This document shows positions 12,321 through 25,300 of a stretch of DNA of 64,000 nucleotides, one piece after another; positions within the stretch are counted from its first letter, which is position 1, and each line of letters opens with the position of its first letter. The notes under the pieces were generated by a model. It was given only the letters and a program-made list of their open reading frames with translations. It was not told where the DNA came from and did no database searches. The position numbers and the translations under genes were made by a program. Source of the stretch: Oreocharis arfaki. Taxonomy: Eukaryota; Chordata; Aves; Passeriformes; Paramythiidae. Location: contig VZRR01002166.1 of NCBI GenBank assembly GCA_013398015.1, positions 338,197-402,196 of the forward strand, written 5' to 3'.

Positions 12321-13769
12321 AATGAAATATTAATAACAACCAAAGCGATGTGTGTGTGATTCCACCCTGGAGAAGCCTGACCTGAATGTGCTCTGCACTC
12401 GCTGTGCTCTGTGAGCAGGAAAGTCAACACAGAGCCTGCCGTGAGCCCAGTGTCCCCAGGGATGCTCCTGGGTGAGCAGGGGAGGGGATCCACAGGTAAA
12501 TCGGAGTCATGGGTGGGCAATGAAGCAAGATCCACAAACCTGCTGAGCAGAAAAGGCTAAAAATGAGCTAAAAGAGCACACCCAACAAGATTGGGCCTAA
12601 GGGAACAAAATCTCCATGAAGGTCTGGAGGCAAAGAAATGGGACGGAGCTGTAAACATGATTCCAAGAGAATCTGGCAGAGACGAGAAAGTGACAGAGGA
12701 GCCCATCTTGGTCCTGAGATGACAGGAGCATCCCAGTGCAGCAGATACCCCTGCAAGCACCTTCCCTGATTTTTAAAAAAATCCATCCCCTGTTGCTGTG
12801 CAGGGGGAGAATTGCTGTTCTGAAATAAGTGCCAAATCCCCTTTCCCTGGTGTCAAATCTTTGACTTTGGCCTCTTCTGGTAAGTTGAGGTGAAAGCTGT
12901 GTCTTGGAGTTCTTTTCCATTGGTAACCTTAGTTTGTTTGCCCTGGTTGTGAGAAACACGTGTAAAGAAACTGCAGCTTTCCTGGAGCAGGCTTGAGGCA
13001 GAGGTGTAATACAGTAACAGTCAAAATAGCCTAAACAGGGTTTGTGAAACTTGCTAGTTAAAATTTTTGCAAGGCCTCTGGCAAAACAAGAGCTTTTTGG
13101 AGTCATTCAGCCTTATTAGCTTTGCAACTGTTTATGTACCTTCATGTACTTAAAACACGAACTGTTTAAAAATAACAGCATTGGGAGGATGGCCCAGATT
13201 TTTGAAGAATAACAAGTCATTTCCAATTCCTCTGAACCCTTCTCCTCTTTCCCTGAGTGTGCAGCATTTCCTTAGTTTAGAAGGACATGTTTTTGATCAT
13301 TTCAGAAATTAACATTGCAGCAAGTTCTGAAGGGATGTGCTCATCAAGGAAACCAATTCAGATAACAAAAAGGCACAATTGTTCATTGTCTCTCTCATTA
13401 TGGGGGGAAAAAAAGACCCTGCAAGCTGATCAGAGTCCTCCATAGCTGCTGGCTCCCAGATACTGCCTTCCATCCTTCCCACCCTCCCCTTTCCAGCAGC
13501 TCTGTGACCAAGGGCACCATGGAGATGCTTCCTTGGATGGCGGTGCACGATAGGAAACATGGCATTGGTCACTGCCAAGCCATCTCGGGTTCCGTGATGG
13601 AAAAACTTCACTTCCAGCTGGCCAGATTACCTGTAGGTGACAGTCTGAGGAAAGGAGAGTTCAGATAGTGAATGAATGTGCATGTTCTGGAGGGTTTTTC
13701 CCTGCTAGATGGTTAGATAAATAAGGAAGTGAAAGGAGTCATGCAGCCTAATAGGTTTTCCTTGGGAGA
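12321..13769. other. Intron, nothing specific
   Basis: Moderately GC-rich between 12360 and 12560. A 169-codon frame on the - strand (12597-13106) overlaps other frames and shows no domain, signal peptide or family resemblance. Confidence 0.55.
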
Positions 13770-13852
13770 TCTTGGGCTCACACCTTACTTCTGACATGGG
13801 TGAGTTATCTCTACTGCTCTTACCTTGTTTCTCTATCTGTAAAGCAAACCAG
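13770..13852 (+). repeat. MIR-like ancient SINE core
   Basis: The stretch with CTGACATGGGTGAGTTATCT, then CTTGTTTCTCTATCTGTAAA, follows the order of the MIR SINE core and its 3' part (GACC-TTGGGCAAGTTA, then CAGTTTCCTCATCTGTAAAATG). The CTATCTGTAAA segment and the GGG-AGTTA segment keep the expected spacing. No tRNA-derived head with clear A and B boxes can be made out. MIR remnants are known across amniotes. The short length and divergence leave chance possible. Confidence 0.45.
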
Positions 13853-14349
13853 CCGTAATCCTTTTAGGATTTCCCTTTTCTTTTTCAGTGGTGGTACTCC
13901 TCTTTGGATTTCCCTTTCCTTTTCCTTGTGCCCACACAAGTTTGGGGTCAAAAGCTGTCCCTCCCTTGGGTTTCCTGTGGTGGCTGAAGCCTTGGGTTGC
14001 CTTGTAACCAGAAATAGCCTCAAGGTTGAGTTTTTGGGTTTTTCCCACTTCTGAATATGAAGCCACAAGACAAAAGGCATTTTAGCAGGGGTTATATTTG
14101 TGCAGGTACTTATGCACACACCCCCAGTAGCACAGGGAGTGAAGCTGCTGAAAAATAATCTGTTGCCAGTATGGCCTCTTCACTTGTCTTATACCCAAGT
14201 GCACACAGCAGTGTTAGTGACTGCTGATGTGGAAATGTTCTTTCAAACCAGGCACTCATAATTAAACTGAGATCAAATACTCAGCCTTCGTTCTGGTGCT
14301 AATGATGTGCAATATCTTCCTTTTCTTGTATTATTTTTTCATGTTTGTC

Positions 14350-14400
14350 TGCGTGCGTGTGTGTGTGTGTGCGTGCCTCTGCGTGTGTGTGTGTGTGTGT
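14350..14400 (+). repeat. (TG)n microsatellite with interruptions
   Basis: About 50 bases of alternating TG with GCGTGC and CTCTGC interruptions, giving two uninterrupted TG blocks. This alternating purine-pyrimidine tract could form Z-DNA. It is flanked by AT-rich sequence. Confidence 0.95.
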
Positions 14401-17400
14401 ATTTTTGCAGCAAGTTGGAAATGATATTTTTAGTCAAGAGGACTAATTAATAATTCATTCATGAATAATGATGAAAGTAGCTGATTAAAATGTATGTCTA
14501 GCTTCAAAAGGAATAATCTTCAGAAGTTATAAGTGTTTATAAGGTCCATCTCACCCCCCATTTTCTCTTCCCAGCTTCTGTGCAACAGTTGTTGTTATTC
14601 CCATTCACAGGTATCAGGTAGTAATTATACTATGGAATGTGATCCAGAGTAATAAAGTTGCAGTTACAAAAGGTGGAATATGAGGCAAATCAGCTGCAAA
14701 CCTTCCTTGAGCCTTGTGTCTCTTGGTTCAGGGCAACAGTGTTGGATGGTGTTCTACCTACTAGTTCTCAGTGTCTGTATTTCTCTCCTTTTCTCTTTCT
14801 TTGGAAGCAAAAGAAACAAAACCGTGAAAACACAACACAAAGAGAAAAACTAAAAAGAGAAGAGGTATCAAAGTCTTTCATGAAAGTAGTGTGTGTAAAA
14901 ACCACCTGCAGGGGCAGATTTGTTACGGTACATTTTTGCAAAAATCATTAACTTGTCATGGCAAAATGGAAAAACTAATAAAACAGCAGTAAAAACAAGT
15001 TAAATTCTGAGCCTGGAGGACCAGCTTGTCTAAAAAAAAATGACACTTTTTTTAGGGGTCAGCTTTTACTTTCTCTAATCCTGTGTGACCATAGCCCTTT
15101 CCCTTTTAGCCTAGCCCTTTCCCAGACCTCAACATTTCTGTAGTGTTTTGTGTTTGACATGTTGAAGAACACTCATTATTACCCTTTCCCCTCTAGATGA
15201 TCCTTTTTTTTTCTCCATCCTGTTGATGTCGTGGTGGTTGTACATAAAATTATAGCTTATTCCACTGTCCTAGTCCTTTCTGCTACTCAGCTTATATCCT
15301 TAGCTCAAAAGTACTTGAAGAAGTTCCAACAAGTTTTGAGGCAGAAGAGCATTTACTGAAGCTTCTCCTGTTTGTATCATGTCTTCCTGAGCTGCGAGTC
15401 CTTATTTTTTGTTAGTGTGGATATGGTTATTACTCCTTGTGAAACAAAGTCACATTACATGCACAGTTGGCAATGTTCAACTCCTAATAACTCATCTGTG
15501 TTTGCATTCTGAACTAAATGACCTGAAAAATTGTGGGTTAAAATGGAAAGGAGAAGGAAGAGATGGTAGACACATTAGAAAGAAGAGAGGTTCAGGAATG
15601 CATTCAAAACTGAGAAATCTTAATTTTCCAGCCCATCTAAAAAAGGAAAGCCATAGTGTAGGACTAGATGTTCATCAAATGCAAATAGACATGGTTCACT
15701 GGTTATAAGGGAGCTATGCAAATATCTATCTGCTGAGGATGCAGCCCACAATTTTTTTTCTTTTTTTTAAGGCATTTAGGAACCAAAGGAAACATAAGAG
15801 AACTGTTTATTTCTAGAAGCTGTGCCAGGTTCACCCCAGGTGAGCAGGAGCTGGACATCAGTGCTGGTGCCTTACACCTTTACTGCCCCATTCAGCCAAA
15901 CCTCTCCATTAGAATTTGCTCCTGCAGGAAGGTACCTGCTGGCATCACTCGTGTTCAGTCTGCTGCCACCAACAACGCCTTTTGTGGCTTGGAAGAACTG
16001 GACAAGTCACCGTGGAGGCAGCAGTGGCATCTTCTGCTCCTCAGCTTGTGTCTCATTTGCTCCATCATGCCTGGGACTCATTTCTTCCTGGAACTGATTA
16101 AAAAACGTGGGGAAAGTGGCAGTGAGTAGCACTACAGGCATTTAGCTGGAGTAGTGAAGCATTACAAGTTAAAGTTGCTCTTGTTTATTAATTGGTGCTT
16201 TTTTTTTCCCTTTTTGAAATACAAAAATTTCTGTTGGTGAGAGACCAGCAAGCAGGTAGTGTGATATAATGACAGAGTTGGTAATGAGTTCAGGAGCCCA
16301 CAGACATTAACACACACAAAATCTATTGGCCCGCTTTAGAAACAAAGTGTTCTTTCGGGGTTTTTTTTGCTAATTTGTGCCCCAGGGGTGAAGCTCCCAG
16401 ATGTACTCTTGCAAATGTTAGTTCCACAGCCATTGAAATTCCATTGCAAGACTCGTCTTTGCTGCTGAAGGATTAAATGTTACCTCTGCATTTCTGGTTT
16501 TAGCCCCTCTGGTGCCATGGCATCTATCCTGTGCATTGCACTCCATGTATGACATGACAGGCTGAATGTTTTTTGAAAAAAATTGTGGTTTTAATCTATC
16601 AGACCCCTGAAGTGCATTAAAAAAGCTTTTTGAAGAGCTTAGGAGCAATGGAAATTTGTCTGCTGTGCTTTGGGGTTTTGTCAGTCCATGTAAAGCAGTT
16701 TTCTTTGTACAAGTGACCTTTTTCTTGGTCTTTCCACTGTGCCGTGCTGGCTGTCCTGGTAACACAGAGACAGGGTGGACTCTTCTTCAGGCTGAGGAGT
16801 GTGAAGCTCCTGAGCTCACCAGGGACCAAAAAGCTGCTTTAGCACATGGATGGTGATATTCACATGCACGCAAAGATTTTGAAATGCTAAGGGAACGTTA
16901 CTGTGGAAGATGCCCACCATGAGTGGGAATGAATTTGGCTATTATGATTCTGTACCCCAAAATTCTGAAGCAGAACTTTAACTGATAAAAGCAGCACTTT
17001 ACTAAAAGCAGTGGACTAATGATTGACATCCATGGTAGCCATGTTTTTCTATTGCTGGCTTGACCATTTTTATTTTCTTCTTTGATTATCAGGCCTGGCT
17101 TTGATTCTCAGGAGCCTCCTGCCCATCTCCTACTCCTCAAACTAGCTAATCTTAGCCTCTGCTAGTTCTTCAGTAAAGATAGTGCTGCTTCAGTTTCCAG
17201 CTCTTCTCTCTTTTGGCTTTAGCACCTCTTGCCCTTTAGGCACATTTATTTTCTTCTCTTCTTGATCTCTCTGATGGAACAGTCTTGGTTGTTGCAACAG
17301 TCCAGCGGTCAAAGGTGGCTTTGATCTGTCAGTCCAACATCTGTCTTAGTTAAAATCATAACCTTCAATATATTGCAATTACTCTTTCTGTAAGAAATAA

Positions 17401-18133
17401 AGCTTTTGGGGATGTACCAAAAGAAAGCCTGCCCTTATGGTTTGGAGTGTTTAAAGCAAAACTGAAGCATGCTTTGTATCAAATCAGTTCTTGTGGTTCT
17501 CCTTCGATCACACTCCCAGATTTTTCTTTCATTACCTCAAAGCAGTTTTTCCTTTCTTCTTAACTTCTCCACCCGGTTTATTTTCAAAGCTTTGTTTATG
17601 TCCAAGCTTCTGCTCAAACCTCCTTCTATTTGGTGGTGATTTATACGTGGCCATAATCTGGAAAATGCTCCTATTGCTTTGCATTCCTTTAATTATTAAT
17701 ATTTCAGTTGTTAATATTCAGTAGTATCTTATTATGCAAAGCTTATGTCATCCTGAAGAGCCACAGCTTTAGCAGAGTCCAAAGCACCAGTTTTCTTCTG
17801 AGAAGATAACAGTTTGTGATATTTACTGTCAATAAACTTGTAAGATAAAATTGTATCAGCAAGGGGGCAGAAAAGCAGAAAATTGCAGACTAAGATGTGT
17901 GAAGAGCTTACAGAATAGAAGAGTCAGTTAATTATTTTTCTAAGATGGGTAGGACAGTGTAAAATCCACAGGGTAGGTGGCTCGTTTCACATTTGCTTTC
18001 TTAACACTTAAAAAGAACTATTTTTTTTAATTGAAAGTAGGACACAAATAAACTGGTTCCATTGGTTTCATGTAGAAGAGAGAAAACAAAAAGTGATGAG
18101 CTTGGCTGTTTCTTCCTGCTTAATTCATGCATT
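14401..18133. other. Intron, nothing specific
   Basis: Unique-looking sequence between the TG repeat and the CR1 copy. There is a short repeat of TAGCCCTTTCCC at about 15092 and 15112, and a pair of octamers 37 bases apart at 15679 and 15716. No gene is seen. Confidence 0.55.
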
Positions 18134-18349
18134 CAAGATGGAAAAAGTTCTTCTCAGAGAGGGTGATTGGGCATTGGAACTGGCTGTCAGGGAGGTGATG
18201 AAGTCACCATCCCTGGAGGTGTTTAAGGACAGCCTGGATGTGGCACCCGGTGCCATGGTCTCGTTGACAGGTTGATTTTGGGTCACAGGTTGGACTCGAT
18301 AACCTCAAAGGTCTTTTCCAACCCAGCTGACCTTTTGATTCTGTGATTT
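18134..18349 (+). mobile_element. CR1 LINE, 3' end fragment
   Basis: This is a 5'-truncated copy of the avian non-LTR retrotransposon CR1. Recognisable parts in order are a GCATTGGAACTGGCTG-like segment, CACCATCCCTGGAGGTGTTTAA, GGTTGGACTCGATAACCTC, AAGGTCTTTTCCAACCC, and the end TTGATTCTGTGATT. The GTTGACAGGTTGATTTTGGGTC stretch before the end resembles the CR1-E/J type subfamilies as I remember them; that assignment is tentative. It lies sense to ERBB4. Only the 3' region remains and no reverse-transcriptase frame is present. The short open frame at 18093-18275 is read from this repeat and is not a gene. Confidence 0.92.
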
Positions 18350-21300
18350 AGGCCTCACTGGGCCTCTCTGAATCAGAACATTGCCTGGTCACTCTAAAGC
18401 AATCAGCACCCAGCCCAATGGCCAGGAGGTAATTTGGGTAGTGAGGAAAAAAGCGTGATACTCATCAAGTGACAGAGATGCTGAGAAAAGAAAGACGCGA
18501 TGCTTTTGTCCATAGCAATAAATCCCCCAGCTCTGGATTCTTATTATCTGCAACGGGTGCTGGTGACAGGGTTGTGATGTCCAGCACTAGTTGGCATGTG
18601 GCTCCACATTAGCTGCAATGGGGATCCTAATTGTCTTTTGACAAATCTTTAGGAAGGCTGTCAGAAGTCTTCTGGCACATGCTAACAACTGGTTTATGGT
18701 TCTGCACAAATGTAAAAACTCCTGATAGAAGTTAAATGTACTGCATTAGCAATTGTATTCTATTTGATTATGCCATGGGAAGAGAGATGTGATGATTTAG
18801 TGATTCGCTTGGGAGCAGTTTGAAAATATTGCAAACTTGACAGATGGCAAAAAGATAGCTTAGCAATGTTGCATTATTCTTATAGTATTTTAGTTTCTAA
18901 CACCTTTGCTTGTTCCATGTTAAAACAAAAGCACTAGACCAGCACTTAGCACGGCTCTTTGTTGCAGATTTATCAAAGACATGGTTTCTCACCTGAGAAG
19001 GCCTTACCTTCATTTCCATACTAGAAATCACAATGTTGTCTTTCAGTAACAGACTGGGAGTGCGTGCAAGACATTCAGCTCCACTGAGTTCAAAGTGCCA
19101 GAGGAACCCAACTGCTGCTTGGGTTTTTTGTACTCCACACAGGAGCTGAAATGAAAATGTGGGTGGTGATGCACAAATCCAGTTTGCCTTGTAGCCCCTG
19201 TTCAGAACAGGCCTACACCTTTTGATGTGGAAGGCTTTGAAGATGTGCTAGGGGAACAGGTAGTCACGAAACCACGTGCCTTCATGCAGGATCCCACCAC
19301 AGAAGAGTACTAAATATGCAAGTCTCATTACAAACAGCCTTAGGGTAAAGAAATAAGGAATGGTGAGATCCCAAATTGGCCCCAGTACAACCAGGACAGA
19401 ATAGAGGCTGGGGCACTGCTTTCAGCAGGCTGGCTGATGGTCCTAGTCCAAGTAAGAGCCATTTCAGGGCAACACAGTCCCTTGGATGAGAGTCAGCTGC
19501 CATGGGCTCACTCTTGGTCTCTTCTGCCCACATGGCTCAGCCTGGTGCCCAAAGCAAGGAGGGGAAAGGAGGAGAAGAGGCAGGGTTAAAACTATCCCCG
19601 CATTGTTTTGTTCAAGGCTTTGTCTCTTTCTGAGACCCCCTACCTACCTGTCCAGTGCAGCTGTGAACACCACAGGCAGAACAGGGGCCTGAGAGAGGAT
19701 GGTCCAGCCCCCACAACCAGCTGTGAGCCTTCAAACTCTTCCTTCTCAGGTGTGGAACTGGACAAAACTCTTGGTAGATTCCCATTTCTAAAGCTACCAA
19801 TGTCTGTAAGTTGTGTCACCATGCCTGCTATGTCACATCGTGAGATGTGTCTTTCATCTTTTTCTTGTTATTTGCACTTAGTCTTGGTTTTGCCAAAGCA
19901 AACATTTTCTCTTCTCCCATCTGCAGGGTTTTTGTACTCTTTGCTTCTCCTTTTAAATTCTTTCCTCTTTCCATCATATGAGGCAATGCTTGTAGTCTTT
20001 TCATTCTAAAAAATAAATCCAAAAAAGGAAAAAAAACCCTCCATGTTTAGTGACTTTGTTATACAGTATGCCATACAAACATATTCTTCAGGGCAAGCAT
20101 ATTTTATCCATTAAGGAAGAGAGTAACTTTCACACTGCGACTTGCAAGCTGCTGTGGGATGATGGAACAAGTAGTTTCAGATATGGTAAAATCATCCATG
20201 TGGAAAGCCAAACTGTTAAATGTTCCGGACAAGATAGATTTTCAAATCCTGTCATGGAGACCAGCAAATATCCAGTAATTCTGTCACCATCACTTGTTTG
20301 ACTGAAGGCAAAGATACACCAACCTTAAAGGACCATTGTGTCACAGAGGTGTCTGATTAAGATATTCTCTATTATTTGAACTGCAGCTGTTTACCAAGGG
20401 ACAGAAATAAATCAGCACTGGTGAGAATTTCTGAAGCAGCTGAGCTGGTATCTTGGAAGCATCGTGGCACAGAGGAGCTGAAGCTGTGGCCTCCCAGCCC
20501 CCAAGTCCAGTAAGCTGAATCGTGGTCAGGGCACACAGAGCTGCTGGGAAGTGCTAGGCACTACAGGGTGCTGGGTGAGGGTCCCCACAGTTACAGCAGT
20601 AAGACAGGACAGCCTCTCTTCTATCTTCGTTCTGGTTGCCCAAAGCTCCCAAGGAAAGGTGGCTCAGCTGAGCCATGTGTCAAGTGGTGGAGGGAAAGTG
20701 TTTGTGGTGGCTGTGCCCATTGTCCCTTCAAGTGCTTGTTGGGGAGGAAGATTCAGGGGCCTGGAGGGAACGGTGGTGTGAATTCAGTGTTGTATTGACA
20801 GTCAGAGAAGCCCTGTGAGCTATGGTGGGAAGATGGAAGGGGTCTGCTCTAGGATGTGTTTGATGGGCTCTGGGGAAAATGGAGATTTCCTGCTTTTTTG
20901 TTCTTGTGCGTATGCCTTATCTTCTGAAAGGCTGTGGTGACAGGAAGTGGGAGGTGATACTCTGAAGGTGTTTTGAGTAATGGTGGGGTGTTACATGGTT
21001 TTCAGAGAAGAACAGCTCAGTCTCATTTTCTGCCTGGTGTTTCAGTGAAGGAGCGACGGACGATTAATCAGGCGTGACTCCTCTGGAGGAGATGTGCTTA
21101 CACTGCTAACTGCAGAGTGGCTGGAGTTATGTCTTCAGCCTTTGGCAGGTCTGTATGAGTTTTCTCTGCTCATGTCCACAGCTCAGTCTGAGCTGTCTGT
21201 GTTCAGTAACACCGTGTGTCAGAATACATCAGCCCAGGTCTAGCACTTGCCTAAGCACATACAGAGCTCTTGCGGGACTCGGAGCACAGATAAGGCTTGC

Positions 21301-22272
21301 TTATCTGTATGAGAGTAGTACCTCTTTAGAACGGCCCCTAACTAGCTCAAAATGAGCCAGCTTAGCCGCCAAGCAAAGCCCAGCTGTGCAGCACAGTAAA
21401 TTACCCCATTTGTGAGCTTGCCAGCTCACAGCATCCACGAGCTGGTCCCTTCCCCTTGGCCACCAGCCCTCGGGAGAAGCAGGGGTTTCTGTGCTTGAGG
21501 ACCATGGAATCCTTTCTGATGTTGTGTGACAGAGCAAAAGCCTTTGGTCTGCACATCACTGTTCTCTGCAGATGCCTGAGATGGGCATTTGGGGGAGGGT
21601 TCAGCTGTGTTTTGCTGGGTGTCTTTGAGAGTCTCCAGGGGTCACAGGTTAAGGCCTCGCATCATGCATCCAAAGGCTGTGGTGCATCCAAAGGCTGTGG
21701 CTCTGGCTGTGGTGTTCCCACAGCTGCTCTGTCTCACTGCTCTCTGTGTCTCCATGCTTTTATTTCATCTGCCTTGTCCGTCCTCTGTACCACCTGACCA
21801 GGGCAGAGGCAGTCATGCATACTCTGTGTACAGGAGCTCTTTATGGAATGCAGAGGAAGTGATTTTATGCTATCATTGATAATAAACAACATCACAAGAT
21901 AGCAGCGAATTGATTTTTTTAATCATTTCATCTTCTTACCCTACTATTACATGGGATTATTCTGTCTGTTAACCTTTCAAGCTATGGTGCTAATTTGCTT
22001 TATTGCTTAAAAACCAATGTGAATTTCCCTCAGGCTGTTCCAGAAATTGCTTGCTTTGTTATCAAAGGATCAACAATTCACTGAAGACATCTGCTTTTTT
22101 TTCCCCTCAAGCTGTTTTAAGAAGTATATAGAGATGTGTACAAGGAAGAACTATTGAAATAGTTTAGAAAGTACTGCCCCTCCTGTAACAAGCTGTTCAC
22201 GGTGCTGCACAACAGTTGTACCATCCCAAAATGCTCACTCATTCCTGGAATGGTGTGTTGTCCCAGGCACAC
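18350..22272. other. Intron, nothing specific apart from the tandem duplication
   Basis: No recognisable repeat family beyond the 18-base duplication. Short CpG-bearing spots such as GAGCGACGGACG near 21050 stand out but have no assignable role. Confidence 0.5.
21666..21700 (+). repeat. 18-base tandem duplication
   Basis: GCATCCAAAGGCTGTGGT is present twice head to tail (the second copy lacks the final T), followed by a related CTCTGGCTGTGG. This looks like a local replication-slippage duplication. Confidence 0.9.
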
Positions 22273-22309
22273 AATACAAATCTTGTCACAGAGACTTAAG
22301 ATTTGTATT
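22273..22309. repeat. Perfect inverted repeat, 12-base arms
   Basis: AATACAAATCTT at 22273-22284 and its exact reverse complement at 22298-22309 are separated by a 13-base loop. As RNA it would form a simple hairpin. The stem is too short for a normal microRNA precursor. Confidence 0.9.
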
Positions 22310-25300
22310 TTATTCGCTTTTGTACTATAAACTGAGCAGAGCCAAGAAAAAGGTGAAAAGGTGCTGAGGGCGATTTCCAGTGAGTACTGGGTTGGTTGGT
22401 CAGTTTAGTGATGGCACATGTGAGCTGACAGACTAATGCTCACTGTAACTACCCTCCTCACACATTACACAGATGTGAAAGACTAACACCACAAGCATGA
22501 AATGAGGAGCAATAAATACATTTGTAGACATCTGGCTTTTCTGTGGAACTCCCTGCTGCAGTCAGGAGTGTAGCAGGCATGAGTAATGTTGGTGCTTTCA
22601 CCTCTAAATTGCTCTTCCAAGCATGAATCTGCTGCAACTCCCCACTGGCAGGAATCCATTTCTCTTAAAATCAGGCACTTCTTTCCAACATTGTGTAACA
22701 ACAGAAGAGGGAAGGACATAGAAGGAAACCTAGTCTGAGCTGTGTTGACTATTTCCATGTTCCTTTACTGCTCATGCTGTGTGACTTAAGCTCTTGCGTT
22801 TGCTTGAGTTGAAGCTCTCTGAGTGCCCCTTTGACTGAAGCTGGGTTGTTTTCCAGATATAGCTGGAGGAGCAGTGTTTTGGGTACCAGCTATTCTTCCT
22901 GTCTTTAGATGTATGTTAGACATAGAGTTTTTATGTCATGAAATTCTATCCAGGGTTCATTGAAGATGTGTTGTAATTAGTTCATTTGTTTGACATGATA
23001 CTTCTAAAGGATGTTCTGTGAGAGTGGCAGTGTGCAATTGTCACCTGCCCAGGTCTGCTTTGGTTGTGTTGCTCTTCTCTTTGTTCTCACTCGTCTTTAT
23101 GATTTAATTGGAATTCAGCAATGACCCTGACGGAAATGAAGAGAAAGATCCAGGCAGGAGAAAGCAAGGAATGTGAAAATGAAGCATAGTATAAAGGAAG
23201 CTTTTATAAATTGGGTGCCACAGAAGGTGAAATCTAAGCAAGTAGTTTTTCCTGGGAGCATCTGCTTTCGTTCTTCATCTGCTTACTGAACTTAACTACT
23301 GTTATTAACATGCAGGCTATTTTGCATGACCTGTTTTGTCCATCTAATACCTCTGAGCCACGTAAACATCTCTGCCAGGGAAATGGGGTTGTTGGAGACC
23401 AGCTTCCGACGGCGTGGCAGAACCACCTTTCCCGCCTGGACTTTGTGGCCAGAACAACTCATCTGACTTGACTACTACTCTTCTGCTTCTCATTCAGTGA
23501 TATTGGCTGGCAGGGAACTAAGCTAACCCTTATCTCCCTGAAAAATTTAATAAAGATTTGAAATCACTCGTGCTATAGAAGTGATATACCAACCTAATCG
23601 AAGAGTCCTAGTGAGATTTTCATGTTTCTAACACACTACTTTACAGAGGGTTTTCAAAAGTCTATAACCTTCTTCAGTTGAATTCATGAGATATTTTAAT
23701 TTAAAAAAATTTCACTGTTTTTACAAGGCAATTTTCAGAAGTAAGAAGTATTTTCCTGTGTCTATAAACCAGGAATAGCCCTTTCCATGTTGTGACAGTA
23801 GTAACCTAGTGGCTGAAAAAGCTAAAATTTTCATTACGGGGGAGGAAGTCAGGCTCTGAACTATTGGTTTTAGCTATGTGGAACCAGTTTATCAAAGAAC
23901 TCTTTCTATAATTAGAAGATTTTTTAAACGTTATGTTTTATGTTTATAAACATGCAAGAATATATATATATATTTTAATACAGATTTTTCCTGCATTTTG
24001 CTTGCACTCACTACTGATCACTAATACATCTGCGTCAGAAAGCAAACATTCTCCATCTTCTCCACGTATGATTTCAGCTATGAAATGAGAAAAGTGGTTT
24101 TATTATGCTCCTTGTAGTGCTATTTGCTTGGAGACCGAAGTTCTCCTTCTGATTAAGTGTCTTTGCATCTTCTGGAACAAACAAAAGGAAAAGAAAAACA
24201 GAAGAGAATTACAGAACAGCAGTAGTTTCTTTAACTGGAAGCAATGTATCAATTATTCCATCTGGCTACGTTGACACCTTTTTATAGTTTATTGTTTGTT
24301 TGGAAATGATCATCACAATTCCCTTGTGCAGAATGCTCTCATTCTTCTCGTCAGAAGAGCTGACGAGAAAGCCCAGATCTCACAGGGCTTCAGGGCAGCT
24401 CTGGGCTGGGCTGGCCCCTCTATATCCCTTCCCTGCAGCCAGGAGAGAAATGTGTCTGGGAACAGGGTGCCACAGTGGTCCCTGCACCTCCCCAAAAATT
24501 GTCAGTGTCATCAGATCAAAATTTTGTGTCAATTGGGGCTGATGTTGATAGATTTCTTTCATTTAATTGAGGGAATTGGAACATTGTCAACAAATACTTT
24601 AAATTAAGAAAATTAATGTCACCCAAACTTACCTTTATTTTCAAATACATTGTTCTAGTAGATGGAATTGAAATGCCAATACTCTCAATTCATGTTAACA
24701 AAACACTTGGTATCATTACTTCAAAAAGAAGTATTTCAAAATTGATCTTCCAGTTGGCTTTAACCCCATTAATACGTATTTTTGGGAAAGCTCTAAAATC
24801 TTCAGAAATCTGTCCCCCAGTATTCCCAGTTGGTAGTGTCTTGTAGTAGACAGAACAAGAAGAGAAGTGCAGCTGTCTCAGCTGGAAGAGAGTGCATCAG
24901 TGGGCCTCTGAGGAGCTGAAAATCTGACTCTGCAGGTTTTGAAGACCCTTGAAGGGCACTAAGAGCCTTTAAGGACGCTGATACTCTGTGCCTGCAAACT
25001 GGAGGGAGGAACACTGCTGGAATGGAAGCAGTTTGGTGCTCAGACACAGCTGCTTCACACAGATCCCATTCGCTTCCACACTGCCAAGCTGCAGTATTCC
25101 AGACACTGGATTGTGACAGCTGTCAGTCAGCTGAGTGTCAGCTGGCGAAATACCACTGTAGCAGTACGGAGTTGTGCCCAATTTTCATAAAAGACAGCAA
25201 ATTTAAAGCCATCTCAGTGTCACAGTTTAATTTCTAAAGAAATGGTGGGGAGGGCAGTGTATGGAGCTATGAAGGCTTGGCAAGTTATTGCCTCTGGACC

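Noticed and set aside
12597..13106. 169-codon open frame on the - strand
   Set aside because: No domain or motif, overlapping frames in other phases, and no splice or promoter context.
18093..18275. 60-codon frame with an LEVFKDSLDV-like end
   Set aside because: Translation of the CR1 3' region, not a separate gene.
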